Positions 16,059-24,729 of a stretch of 64,000 bases of DNA are shown here, piece after piece. Source of the stretch: Sinomonas sp. ASV486. Lineage in GTDB: Bacteria; Actinomycetota; Actinomycetes; Actinomycetales; Micrococcaceae. The notes under the pieces were generated by a model that saw nothing but the letters and a program-made list of their open reading frames with translations, ran no database searches and was not told the origin of the DNA. The DNA is taken from positions 1 through 64,000 of the forward strand of contig NZ_JAVFJK010000006.1 in NCBI RefSeq assembly GCF_030908215.1, in the 5' to 3' direction. How positions within the stretch are numbered: the first letter of the stretch is position 1; every line of letters starts with the position of its first letter. A program made the translations under genes and the position numbers.

Positions 16059-19000
16059 TTAGCGCGCGAACACCTCGTGGACGAGGCCGTTGCCCTCGGC
16101 CGTGTGGCGCTTCATCGACCCTGCGCTCGTCGCGGCCGAGGCCGCGCGCGAGATGAGGCGCAGCCGCTGCTCGAGCGTCGGAGCAAGCGCGACCGCCATG
16201 TAGGGCCAGGGCCCCTGGTTCGCAGGCTCGTCCTGGGCCCACACCACCTCGGCGTTGGGGTACTTCGCGAGCTCGGCCTTGATCTCGGCCTCGGGCAGCG
16301 GGTAGAGCTGCTCGACGCGGACGAGCGCCGTCTTGACGTCCTTGGCCTTGGTCCGCGCGGCCAGCAGGTCGTAGTAGAGCCTGCCGGAGACGAGGACCAC
16401 GCGGTCCACCGTGCTCGCGTCAAACTGCTCGTGCTCGCCGATGACCGGGCGGAACGTGCCCTGCGTGAAGTCCTCGACCGACGATGCCGCCGCCTTGAGG
16501 CGCAGGAGCTGCTTCGGCGTGAAGACGATGAGCGGCTTGCGCGGGCGGCTGAACGCCTGGCGCCGGAGCAGGTGGAAGTGCGAAGCCGGCGTGCTCGGCT
16601 GGGCAACGACCATGTTCTGCTCGGCGCACATCTGGAGGAATCGCTCGATGCGCGCGGACGAGTGGTCCGGGCCCTGCCCCTCGTAGCCATGCGGCAGGAG
16701 CATGACGAGCGAGCTGCGCTGGCCCCACTTCTGCTCGGCCGAGGAGATGAACTCGTCGATGATCGTCTGGGCCCCGTTGACGAAGTCGCCGAACTGCGCC
16801 TCCCACGCCACGAGGGCATCGGGACGCTCCACGGAGTAGCCGTACTCGAATCCGAGGGCGGCGTACTCGGACAGGGACGAGTCGTAGATCGCGAGCTTCG
16901 CCTGGTCCTCGGAGAGGTTTGCGATCGGGGTCCACTCGTTGTCGTTCGTCCGGTCGTGGAACACCGCGTGGCGCTGCACGAACGTGCCGCGCCGCGAGTC
17001 CTGGCCGGCGAGGCGCACCGGGACGCCCTCGGCGATGAGCGAGCCGAGGGCCAGGAGCTCGCCGAAGCCCCAGTCGATTCCGCCCTCGCGGGACATCTGC
17101 TCGCGCCGTTCGAGGATCTGCCGCAGCTTGGGGTGGACCGTGAAGCTCTCCGGCACCTCGACGTGGGCCTGGCCGATCCGTGCGAGCAGCTCTGGGCTGA
17201 TCGCCGTGGGGCGCTGGATGCCGCCCGCGGCGTCGTCCTGCTGCTGGGCCAGCGGGCGCTCGAGGTCCGAGACGGCCTTCGAGTCCGCGGTGATGATCGG
17301 CAGCGGCGAGGTCTGCGCCGCGTGAGTCTCGGCGAAGACCCGCTCAAGGCGCTCCTGGTAGTCGCGCAGCAGCTGCTCGGCCTCGTCCTGCGTGATGTCG
17401 CCACGTCCGATCAGGCTCTCGGTGTAGAGCTTGCGGACGGAGCGCTTCGCCTCGATGAGGTTGTACATGAGCGGCTGGGTCATCGACGGATCGTCGCCCT
17501 CGTTGTGGCCGCGGCGGCGGTAGCACACGAGGTCGACGACGACGTCCTTGTGGAACCGCTGGCGGAACCGGTACGCCATCTGGGCGACGCGGACCACTGC
17601 TTCCGGGTCATCGCCGTTGACGTGGAAGATCGGGGCCTGGACCATCTTGGCCACGTCCGTCGAGTAGACCGACGAGCGCGAGGCCGACGGCGACGTCGTG
17701 AAGCCGACCTGGTTGTTGACCACGATGTGGATCGTGCCGCCCGTGCGGTAGCCGCGCAGCTGCGAGAGGTTGAGCGTCTCGGCAACGACGCCCTGGCCCG
17801 CGAAGGCCGCATCGCCGTGGACGAGGATCGGCAGGACGGGGAAGGCCTCGCCCTGGTCGAGCCGGTCCTGCTTGGCGCGGACGATGCCCTCGAGCACGGA
17901 GTCCACGGCCTCGAGGTGGGACGGGTTCGCGGCGAGGTAGACCTTGGTCTGCTTGCCGTTCTCCGCGGTGAAGGTGCCCTCGGTGCCGAGGTGGTACTTG
18001 ACGTCTCCCGAGCCCTGGACGCTCTTCGGATCCTGCGTGCCCTCGAACTCGCGGAACACCTGGGCGTACGTCTTGCCCGCGATGTTCGTCAGGACGTTGA
18101 GGCGGCCGCGGTGGGCCATGCCGATCCCGACCTCGTCGAGTCCGTCTTCGGCGGCCTCGGAGAGCGTGGCATCGAGGAGCGGAATGAGGGACTCGCCGCC
18201 CTCGAGGGAGAAGCGCTTCTGGCCGACGAACTTGGTCTGCAGGAAGGTCTCGAACGCCTCGGCCGCGTTGAGCCGCGACACGATGCGCAGCTGCTCGTCC
18301 CGGCTGGGCTTCTTGTACGGGTGCTCGAGCTCGTCCTGGAACCACTTGCGCTCGGCGGGCTCCTGGAGGTGCATGTACTCGATGCCGGTGGTGCGGCAGT
18401 AGGCGTCGCGGAGCACGCCGAGGATATCGCGGAACTTCATCTTCGGCTTGCCGCCGAACCCTCCCGTGGGCCACTCGCGGTCGAGGTCCCAGAGCGTGAG
18501 GCCGTACGTCAGGACATCGAGGTCCGGGTGGCGCCGCTGGACGTACTCGAGCGGGTTGGTGTCCGCCATGAGATGGCCCCGCACGCGGAACGCGTGGATG
18601 AGCTGCTGGATCCGGGCCACCTTGTTGATGGTGTCCTCGGGGTTGACCTGGAGGTCGGGGCTCCAGCGCACGGGCTCGTACGGGATGCGCAGCGACTCGA
18701 AGATCTCGTCGTAGAACCCCTGCTCGCCGAGGAGGAGCTGGTGGACGATCCGGAGGAACTCGCCCGAGCCGGCCCCCTGGATGACGCGGTGGTCGTACGT
18801 CGAGGTGAGCGTGATGATCTTGCCCACGGCGCTCAGGGCCAGGACCTTCTCGGACGAGCCCTGGAACTCGGCCGGGTACTCGAGGGCCCCGACGCCGATG
18901 ATCGCCGCCTGGCCCTTGGACAGGCGCGGCACCGAGTGCACCGTGCCGATGCCTCCCGGGTTCGTGAGGGAGACGGTCGTGCCGGCGTAGTCGTCGGCCG

Positions 19001-19889
19001 TGAGCTTGCCGTCGCGGGCCCGCTTGATGAGGTCTTCGTAGGTGTGCCAGAAGTCCGAGAAGTTGAGGGTCTCGGCCTTCTTGATGTTCGGGACCACGAG
19101 GAGGCGGGAACCGTCCGGCCTGGGCAGGTCGATCGCGATGCCGAAGTTGACGTGCGCGTGCTGGATGGCGACGGGCTTGCCGTCGACCTCCTCGTAGGAG
19201 ACGTTCATCGACGGCATGAGCTTGAGTGCGCGGATGACCGCGAAGCCGATGAGGTGCGTGAAGGAGACCTTGCCCCCGCGCACGCGCGTGAGGTGGTTGT
19301 TGATCACGATGCGCTCGTCGATGAGCAGCTTCGCGGGGATCGCGCGCACGGTCGTGGCCGTCGGGACCTCGAGGCTCTGGACCATGTTCGTCGCGATGGC
19401 CTTGGCCGGGCCGCGCAGGGGCGAGACGACGTCTTCCTCGGTCGATTCGCTCTTGGCGGTCTTGGGCAGCTGCGCCGGGATGAGTCCGGTCGTTCCTGCC
19501 TTCGCGCCGTCGCGCACGACGGCGGCCGCTCCCTTCTTCGGGGCGGGCGCCGCGGGCGCTGGCGCAGAGGCAGCAGGCGCAGCCGACGCAGGCGCGGCCG
19601 GCGCCGCGGGGGCAGGAGCTGGGGCGGCCGCGGGAGCAGCGGCGGCGGGTTCAGGGGCCGCAGCCGGCGCCTTGACCGTAGGAATCTGCCGCGTGAGGGT
19701 GTCAACGGCCTGCGCCTTGGCGGTGCCGTTGGACGTGTGGCCGCTGTCCGAGTCGAAGGACTCGAACAGCGGCCACCACTTGGCGTCAACTGAGTTCTTG
19801 TTCTGCTGGTACTGCTCGTAGAGCTCGTCCACAAGCCACTCGTTGCCGCCGAATTCCTCGGGCAGGCGGTGGGTTGGCAGTTCTGGCAC
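16059..19889 (-). CDS. kgd: Multifunctional 2-oxoglutarate decarboxylase/dehydrogenase E1-E2 (Kgd)
   Basis: This 1276-residue actinobacterial enzyme links isocitrate metabolism to succinyl-CoA or succinic semialdehyde in the TCA cycle. Order: an N-terminal E1-like helix (GGNEWLVDELYEQYQQNKNS), an Ala/Pro linker (about 60-100), and an E2 acyltransferase domain without a lipoyl module (about 115-350, catalytic TYDHRVIQGAGSGEF). The thiamine-dependent E1 part follows, with MAHRGRLNVL, HGDAAFAGQG, NNQVGFTTSP and a C-terminal transketolase-like domain. Length and order match mycobacterial KGD. The start is GTG 19889 (family-like PELPTHRLPEEFGGNEW). It is monocistronic, with a terminator after the stop and -10-like TAGACT near 20050 on the minus strand. 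Confidence 0.95.
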   Translation of the reverse strand: MPELPTHRLPEEFGGNEWLVDELYEQYQQNKNSVDAKWWPLFESFDSDSGHTSNGTAKAQAVDTLTRQIPTVKAPAAAPEPAAAAPAAAPAPAPAAPAAPASAAPAASAPAPAAPAPKKGAAAVVRDGAKAGTTGLIPAQLPKTAKSESTEEDVVSPLRGPAKAIATNMVQSLEVPTATTVRAIPAKLLIDERIVINNHLTRVRGGKVSFTHLIGFAVIRALKLMPSMNVSYEEVDGKPVAIQHAHVNFGIAIDLPRPDGSRLLVVPNIKKAETLNFSDFWHTYEDLIKRARDGKLTADDYAGTTVSLTNPGGIGTVHSVPRLSKGQAAIIGVGALEYPAEFQGSSEKVLALSAVGKIITLTSTYDHRVIQGAGSGEFLRIVHQLLLGEQGFYDEIFESLRIPYEPVRWSPDLQVNPEDTINKVARIQQLIHAFRVRGHLMADTNPLEYVQRRHPDLDVLTYGLTLWDLDREWPTGGFGGKPKMKFRDILGVLRDAYCRTTGIEYMHLQEPAERKWFQDELEHPYKKPSRDEQLRIVSRLNAAEAFETFLQTKFVGQKRFSLEGGESLIPLLDATLSEAAEDGLDEVGIGMAHRGRLNVLTNIAGKTYAQVFREFEGTQDPKSVQGSGDVKYHLGTEGTFTAENGKQTKVYLAANPSHLEAVDSVLEGIVRAKQDRLDQGEAFPVLPILVHGDAAFAGQGVVAETLNLSQLRGYRTGGTIHIVVNNQVGFTTSPSASRSSVYSTDVAKMVQAPIFHVNGDDPEAVVRVAQMAYRFRQRFHKDVVVDLVCYRRRGHNEGDDPSMTQPLMYNLIEAKRSVRKLYTESLIGRGDITQDEAEQLLRDYQERLERVFAETHAAQTSPLPIITADSKAVSDLERPLAQQQDDAAGGIQRPTAISPELLARIGQAHVEVPESFTVHPKLRQILERREQMSREGGIDWGFGELLALGSLIAEGVPVRLAGQDSRRGTFVQRHAVFHDRTNDNEWTPIANLSEDQAKLAIYDSSLSEYAALGFEYGYSVERPDALVAWEAQFGDFVNGAQTIIDEFISSAEQKWGQRSSLVMLLPHGYEGQGPDHSSARIERFLQMCAEQNMVVAQPSTPASHFHLLRRQAFSRPRKPLIVFTPKQLLRLKAAASSVEDFTQGTFRPVIGEHEQFDASTVDRVVLVSGRLYYDLLAARTKAKDVKTALVRVEQLYPLPEAEIKAELAKYPNAEVVWAQDEPANQGPWPYMAVALAPTLEQRLRLISRAASAATSAGSMKRHTAEGNGLVHEVFAR

Positions 19890-20065
19890 TGGAGATACGC
19901 CTCTTCCATCGATACTTAGGCCCGCGTATCAGCGGCTCCGCGCCTCCACCCCCGCACCGCACGCCTGTGTGCTCCACCGGGCGATGCCAGGGGCTGGCCG
20001 TATCCGCCGACCGCCGTGGGCGCCGTGAGGAGCCCACACTCAAGAGGACAGTCTAGTAAAGACAG

Positions 20066-20139
20066 ACACGATTCGTGTGATTGTGAGTCGGCTGTCACAC
20101 CAGACACTTGTGACACTCGCCTGAGCGCCCACTGATAAT
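20066..20139 (+). promoter_or_regulatory. Promoter and inverted repeats in the kgd/CNNM intergenic region
   Basis: The 379-bp gap between the divergent genes holds a rightward promoter, GTGACA (20110-20115), 18 nt, GATAAT (20134-20139). The inverted repeat TGTCAC-N11-GTGACA (20093-20115) has its right arm as the -35 box, which suggests an operator. A separate palindrome ACACGATTCGTGT lies at 20066-20078, between this and the likely kgd -10 box. About 115 bp of GC-rich leader follows; it has only minor hairpins, such as CTCGGCCGCCGAG, and no recognisable RNA element. Confidence 0.55.
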
Positions 20140-20268
20140 CTGGATTCACTATGGACGGCACCTCTAGATGCCGGCCCGGTCGTGGGGGCGCCAGTCGCCC
20201 GCTCGGCCGCCGAGCCGGCATGCCCCGTGAACTTGCCCACCTGATTCCTGCGCCGGCGATTCCCCCGC

Positions 20269-21633
20269 GTGCCAGCTGTCCCCGCCTGGAAGAGCGGTGC
20301 TCCTGACGTGGAATGGCTCCTTCTCGCGGTCGGCATCCTGCTCATCCTCGGCACTGGATTCTTCGTCGCCGTCGAGTTCTCCCTCGTCGCCTTGGACAAG
20401 TCGACCGTCCAGGGCAGCGTCGAGGCAGGGGAACCGGGTGCCCGAGCCCTCCTGCACTGTCTCGCCACACTCTCGACCCAGCTCTCGAGCTGCCAGCTCG
20501 GCATCACCCTGACCACGCTCCTGACCGGCTTCGTCATGGAGCCGTCGGTCGGACACCTCCTCGAGGTGCCGCTCACGTCGCTGGGCATCCCAGGGGCCAC
20601 TGCCGTCTCTCTCACGCTCGCGATGATCTTCGCGACACTCCTGTCGATGCTCATCGGAGAGCTGGTTCCCAAGAACCTGGCGATTGCCCGCGCGCTCGTG
20701 GTGGGCCGCGCCGTCGCCCGTCCCCAGTTGGTGTTCACCGCGATCTTCAAGCCTGCGGTGCTGCTGTTCAACGGTTTCGCGAACTGGGTGCTCGGCCTCA
20801 TGGGGATCGAGGCGAAGGAGGAGATCTCCGGCGCCCGCTCGCCAGCGGAGCTTTCGTCCCTCGTGCGCCGCTCCGCCGAGCTCGGCACCCTGGATGCAGG
20901 GACGGCGCGGTTCATCTCGCGCACCCTCCGCTTCTCCGGGCGCACCGCGGCGGACGTCATGACCCCGCGCAACCGGGTCACCATGGTCGACGTCGACGAG
21001 CCCGTGGCCGCCGTTGTCGAGGCGGCGCGGGAGACCGGCCACTCGCGCTTCCCGGTCATCGGGGATTCGCCCGACGATGTCCGCGGCGTCGTGCATGTCA
21101 AGAAGGCCGTCGCCGTCCCGGCCAAGAAGAGGGGCAAGGTTCCGGCGGGCGCCATCATGACGGAGATCCTCCAGGTGCCCGAGACGATCCACCTCGACTC
21201 GCTCATCTCGCAGCTGCGAGATGGCAACCTCCAGCTCGCCGTCGTGCTCGATGAGTATGGGGGCACCGCAGGGATCGTCACGCTCGAGGACCTGGTCGAG
21301 GAGATCGTCGGCGAGGTTGCGGACGAGCACGACAGGCGGGCCCCCGGCGTTCTCCAGAGCTCGGCGGGGGACTGGTATTTTCCCGGGCTCATGCGGCCGG
21401 ACGAGGTGTCGGAGCAGGTGCCGGGCCTCGGCGTCGTCGATGACCCTGCCTACGAGACCGTGGGCGGGTACGTCATGAGCGCGCTCGGCCGAGTGGCACA
21501 GGAGGGCGATTCCCTCGAGGTCGGCGGCGGAACCCTCACTGTGGTCCGCATGGACGGTCGCCGGGTGGACCGCCTCAAGTTCTCCCCGCCCGAGCCGCCC
21601 GGCGCCGAGCACGGCGGCGGGAGTGCAGCCTGA
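20269..21633 (+). CDS. CNNM/CBS-domain membrane protein (CorC/HlyC family)
   Basis: This 454-residue protein has an N-terminal CNNM (DUF21) membrane domain of about four segments to residue 190 (GTGFFVAVEFSLVALDK, IGELVPKNLAIARA). A CBS pair covers about 215-345 (MTPRNRVTMVD, LAVVLDEYGGTAGIVTLEDLVEEIVGEV). A C-terminal CorC_HlyC transporter-associated domain follows (about 355-435). Proteins of this type are often annotated as hemolysins, but the family is linked to magnesium or cobalt efflux. The start is uncertain: ATG 20269 is listed, while GTG 20308 just before the first helix is equally possible. The stop overlaps the next gene start by 1 bp (TGATG). Confidence 0.88.
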   Translation: MPAVPAWKSGAPDVEWLLLAVGILLILGTGFFVAVEFSLVALDKSTVQGSVEAGEPGARALLHCLATLSTQLSSCQLGITLTTLLTGFVMEPSVGHLLEVPLTSLGIPGATAVSLTLAMIFATLLSMLIGELVPKNLAIARALVVGRAVARPQLVFTAIFKPAVLLFNGFANWVLGLMGIEAKEEISGARSPAELSSLVRRSAELGTLDAGTARFISRTLRFSGRTAADVMTPRNRVTMVDVDEPVAAVVEAARETGHSRFPVIGDSPDDVRGVVHVKKAVAVPAKKRGKVPAGAIMTEILQVPETIHLDSLISQLRDGNLQLAVVLDEYGGTAGIVTLEDLVEEIVGEVADEHDRRAPGVLQSSAGDWYFPGLMRPDEVSEQVPGLGVVDDPAYETVGGYVMSALGRVAQEGDSLEVGGGTLTVVRMDGRRVDRLKFSPPEPPGAEHGGGSAA

Positions 21634-22700
21634 TGGGGGACTGGGGAGGAATACTGTGGCTCGCCCTGCTGCTGCTCGGCAACGCCTTCTTCGTCGCCGC
21701 CGAGTTCGCCATCATGAGCGCGCGCCGCAGCCAGATCGAACCACTCGCGGACGCAGGATCGGCCCGCGCCGCGACCACGCTGCGTGCCATGGAGAACGTC
21801 TCGCTCATGCTCGCCGCCGCCCAGCTGGGCATCACCGTGTGTTCGCTGCTCATCCTGCAGGTGGCTGAGCCGGCGATCCACCACCTCATCGGCGGCCCGC
21901 TGCACGCCGTCGGCGTCCCGCTCGAGCTTGCGGACTCTCTGGGTTTCGTCGTGGCGCTCATCGTCGTGACGTTCCTGCACGTGACGCTCGGAGAGATGGT
22001 CCCCAAGAACATCTCGGTCTCCGCCGCAGACCGCGCCGCGGTGCTCCTCGCCCCGGTGCTCCTGAGCATGGCGCACCTCGTGCGGCCCGTGATCTTCTTC
22101 CTCAACGGCAGTGCCAACGCCGTCCTGCACCTCATGCGCGTCGAGCCCAAGGACGAGGTGACCTCGAGCTTCACCCTCGAGGAGGTCCAGTCGATCGTCG
22201 CCGAGTCGACCCGGAGCGGGCTCGTCGACGACGAGTCTGGGCTCCTCTCCGGGGCCCTCGAATTCTCGGACCAGAGTGCCGAGTCGATCATGGTGCCGCT
22301 CGGTGACCTTGTGTCCCTGCCCACCACCGCGACTCCGGCCGAGTTCGAGAAGGCCGTCTCCCGGACCGGATTCTCCCGCTTCCCGATGGTGGACGACGAC
22401 GGCGAGCTCGTGGGCTACCTCCACCTCAAGGACGTCCTTGCGATCGCCCCTGACCAGCGCGCCCGGCCGATCGGGGAGAGCCGAGTCCGTTCGCTCGCGA
22501 ACCTTTCGCTCGACGCCGAGATCGAGGACGCGCTCTCGGCGATGCAGAAGTCCGGCTTCCATCTGGCCCGCGTGATCGGACCCGAGGGAACGACCCACGG
22601 CGTGGTGTTCCTCGAGGATGTCATCGAGCTGCTCGTGGGCGAGATCCGGGACGCCACGCAGAGCCGCGGGTCGTGGAGGGCGCACCACGGATCGGCCTGA
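21633..22700 (+). CDS. Second CNNM/CBS-domain membrane protein
   Basis: This 355-residue paralogue of the upstream gene is translationally coupled through TGATG. It has the CNNM domain (NAFFVAAEFAIMSARRSQIE, LGEMVPKNISVS) and a CBS pair (VPLGDLVSLP, HLKDVLAIAP, VVFLEDVIELLVGEIRD) but lacks the CorC_HlyC domain. The pair may form a heteromer, with only one partner carrying the C-terminal domain (inference). Ion specificity is not readable. It is followed after 140 bp by a zinc-type ABC transporter with its own control region. Confidence 0.87.
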   Translation: MGDWGGILWLALLLLGNAFFVAAEFAIMSARRSQIEPLADAGSARAATTLRAMENVSLMLAAAQLGITVCSLLILQVAEPAIHHLIGGPLHAVGVPLELADSLGFVVALIVVTFLHVTLGEMVPKNISVSAADRAAVLLAPVLLSMAHLVRPVIFFLNGSANAVLHLMRVEPKDEVTSSFTLEEVQSIVAESTRSGLVDDESGLLSGALEFSDQSAESIMVPLGDLVSLPTTATPAEFEKAVSRTGFSRFPMVDDDGELVGYLHLKDVLAIAPDQRARPIGESRVRSLANLSLDAEIEDALSAMQKSGFHLARVIGPEGTTHGVVFLEDVIELLVGEIRDATQSRGSWRAHHGSA

Positions 22701-22724
22701 ACGCGGAGGATTGGCAAACCTAAA

Positions 22725-22739
22725 TGGGAATTGTTCGCA
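22725..22739 (+). promoter_or_regulatory. Candidate Zur box ahead of the znuA-like gene
   Basis: TGGGAATTGTTCGCA keeps the dyad TGxxAA-N3-TTxxCA of actinobacterial Zur boxes (TGAAAATCATTTTCA as I recall it), with 9 of 15 positions matching. It lies in an AT-rich patch 100 bp upstream of the solute-binding gene. A possible -10 TACAGT is at 22748-22753. The Zur candidate gene is 3 kb downstream. Confidence 0.5.
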
Positions 22740-22840
22740 AGACTGGGTACAGTGGTCCTAATGCGATCGGTTCTCACCGATGCTCTCCTGACGCGGGACC
22801 CGTGCCCCGTCCTGTGACAGACCTAGAACTGAGGACTCCT

Positions 22841-23818
22841 GTGCGTTCCTTCACCGCCTCTCTTGCCAAGGCCCGCCCAAGCGTGATTGGCGTCGTTGCC
22901 GCCGCGGCGGTGCTCGGCCTCGCCGCCTGCGCCCCCGGCGCCACGACCGGTTCGAGCAGCGCGGGGGCCGGTGGGGCGATCGCCGTCGTCGCCTCCACGA
23001 ATGTCTACGGAGACCTGGCCAAGGCCGTCGGCGGCGATCGGGTCTCCGTGACCGCGATGATCTCCAAAGCGAGCCAGGACCCGCATTCCTACGAGGCCAC
23101 GAGCCAGGACCGGCTCGCCGTGTCCAAGGCGAAGCTCGTCATCGAGAATGGCGGCGGCTACGACCCCTTCCTGGACACGCTCGCGCGCGAGGGGAAGGTG
23201 GGGCCGGACAGCATCATCACCGCCGTGCAGATCGCGGGCCTCGAGCAGCAGGGGAGCACTGGAACCGCGAGCACTGCCTCGGGCCAAGCGCACGCGTCCT
23301 ACAACGAGCACGTCTGGTATGACGTCGCGGCGATGAGGAAGATCACCGCCGCGGTCGCCGACCGCCTCGCCCAGCTCGACCCCTCGGGCAAGGGCACGTT
23401 CGAGGCCCAGGCCAAGGCTGTTGACACGAGGCTCGCTGCCCTCGAGGGCCAGATCGCGGGCCTCAAAGCCCACGCAGCGGGCAAGAAGGTAGCCGTGACC
23501 GAGCCTGTCCCGCTCTACCTCCTCGAGGCAGCGGGCCTCACCAACGCGACACCCGAGGCCTTCACCTCTGCGGTGGAAGAAGGGCAGGATGTCCCTCCGG
23601 CGGTCCTCAAGGAGATGCTGGACCTTGTCGGCTCGAGGGATGTCGCCATGCTCGCATACAACCCGCAGACGGCGAGCCCGCAGACGGAGCAGCTGCGCAA
23701 GGCTGCGGAGTCCGCGAAGGTCCCCGTCGTCGACTTCACGGAGACCGTCCCCGAGGGCACCGGCTATCTCGACTGGATGCAGTCCAACGTGGATGCCCTG
23801 GGCAAGGCGCTGTCGTGA
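22841..23818 (+). CDS. znuA: Zinc/manganese-type ABC transporter solute-binding lipoprotein
   Basis: This 325-residue cluster A-I binding lipoprotein has a signal peptide ending in the lipobox LGLAAC, with C30 lipidated. Metal ligands of the family are visible: H82 (SQDPHSYEAT), a histidine in YNEHVWYD (about 152), and late acidic positions near DFTETVPEGTGY. The His-rich loop of many ZnuA proteins is replaced by a Ser/Thr/Ala-rich stretch. Zinc is favoured because a Zur-type gene closes the cluster, but manganese is possible. The GTG start at 22841 follows a weak TGAGGA. The stop overlaps the ATPase gene. Confidence 0.88.
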   Translation: MRSFTASLAKARPSVIGVVAAAAVLGLAACAPGATTGSSSAGAGGAIAVVASTNVYGDLAKAVGGDRVSVTAMISKASQDPHSYEATSQDRLAVSKAKLVIENGGGYDPFLDTLAREGKVGPDSIITAVQIAGLEQQGSTGTASTASGQAHASYNEHVWYDVAAMRKITAAVADRLAQLDPSGKGTFEAQAKAVDTRLAALEGQIAGLKAHAAGKKVAVTEPVPLYLLEAAGLTNATPEAFTSAVEEGQDVPPAVLKEMLDLVGSRDVAMLAYNPQTASPQTEQLRKAAESAKVPVVDFTETVPEGTGYLDWMQSNVDALGKALS

Positions 23819-24729
23819 CCGATCCTCATTCTCAGCATGGACCTCTAGACTTGGCCACCATGACAAGCGCAGCGCCTGCGCCGTCGGCTCGCGAGGGTAC
23901 CCCGTCCGGCGTCGGTGGCCCTTCCGTGGTGCGGCTCCGCAACGCGTCCCTCGCCTTCGGCGACAGGACCCTGTGGGCGGGGCTCGACCTGGACATCCGC
24001 GAGGGGGAGTTCTTCGCCATCCTCGGGCCCAACGGCAGCGGCAAGACGACGTTCCTCAAGGCGCTGCTCGGCGCCGTGCCCCTCACCACGGGAACCGTCG
24101 AGGTCGGGGGCCGTGCGCCGGGACGCAGGGGCGATCACGTCGGATACATCCCGCAGCAGAAGATGTTCGCTCCGACCACGCCGATGCGCGCCCGGGACCT
24201 CGTGGCGCTGGGAATCGACGGACACCGGTGGGGGATCCGGCTCCGGTCCGGCGCCGTCGACCGCCGGGTCGACGCGCTCCTCGCGAAGGTGGGGGCCATC
24301 GAGTACGCGAAGGTCCCCGTGGGCCTGCTCTCGGGCGGCGAGCAACAGAGGCTCCGAGTGGCACAGGCGATCGCCGACAACCCGAGGGTGCTGCTCTGCG
24401 ACGAGCCGCTCCTCTCGCTCGACCTCAACCACCAGCAGGCCGTGAGCGGCCTCATCGACGCCCAGCGGAGGGAGGGCGCGGCCGTTGTGCTCGTCACGCA
24501 CGAGATCAACCCGATCCTCGACTACCTCGACCGCGTGCTGTACATCGCCGACGGCAAGTTCCGCATCGGCACGGTCGAGGAGGTCATGACCACCGAGGTG
24601 CTCTCCGAGCTCTACGGCAGCCGCGTCGAGGTCTCGCGCGTCAACGGGCGGATCGTCGTCGTCGGCCTGCCGGACGCCACAACCCATGCGCACGCCCCGG
24701 AGCCCCACCAGGAAGAGCAGCCCGCATGA
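23815..24729 (+). CDS. znuC: Metal ABC transporter ATP-binding protein
   Basis: This 304-residue ATPase energises metal import. It has Walker A GPNGSGKTT, the Q-loop region IPQQKMFAP, the signature LLSGGEQQRLRVAQA, Walker B VLLCDEPLLSLD and switch histidine VLVTHE, all in order. The GTG start at 23815 overlaps the upstream TGA by 4 bp; an ATG at 23860 is the alternative, since the first 35 residues are low complexity. It overlaps the permease gene by 4 bp (ATGA). Confidence 0.93.
   Translation: MTDPHSQHGPLDLATMTSAAPAPSAREGTPSGVGGPSVVRLRNASLAFGDRTLWAGLDLDIREGEFFAILGPNGSGKTTFLKALLGAVPLTTGTVEVGGRAPGRRGDHVGYIPQQKMFAPTTPMRARDLVALGIDGHRWGIRLRSGAVDRRVDALLAKVGAIEYAKVPVGLLSGGEQQRLRVAQAIADNPRVLLCDEPLLSLDLNHQQAVSGLIDAQRREGAAVVLVTHEINPILDYLDRVLYIADGKFRIGTVEEVMTTEVLSELYGSRVEVSRVNGRIVVVGLPDATTHAHAPEPHQEEQPA

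Noticed and set aside
16038-19793. Open frame of about 1250 codons on the plus strand opposite kgd
   Set aside because: It mirrors the kgd codons in high-GC DNA, has no domain resemblance and is dominated by Val, Arg, Leu and Gly. Similar mirror frames lie opposite the LuxR regulator (34552-37320) and rho/prfA (53419-56931).
20077-20100. CRP/GlxR site between kgd and the CNNM gene
   Set aside because: TGTGA and TCACA half-sites are present but 14 nt apart rather than the 6 nt such sites need.
23589-24725. N-terminal extension of the znuB permease frame
   Set aside because: The extra 379 codons overlap znuA and znuC completely and have no family resemblance; ATG 24726 with ATGA overlap is the natural start.
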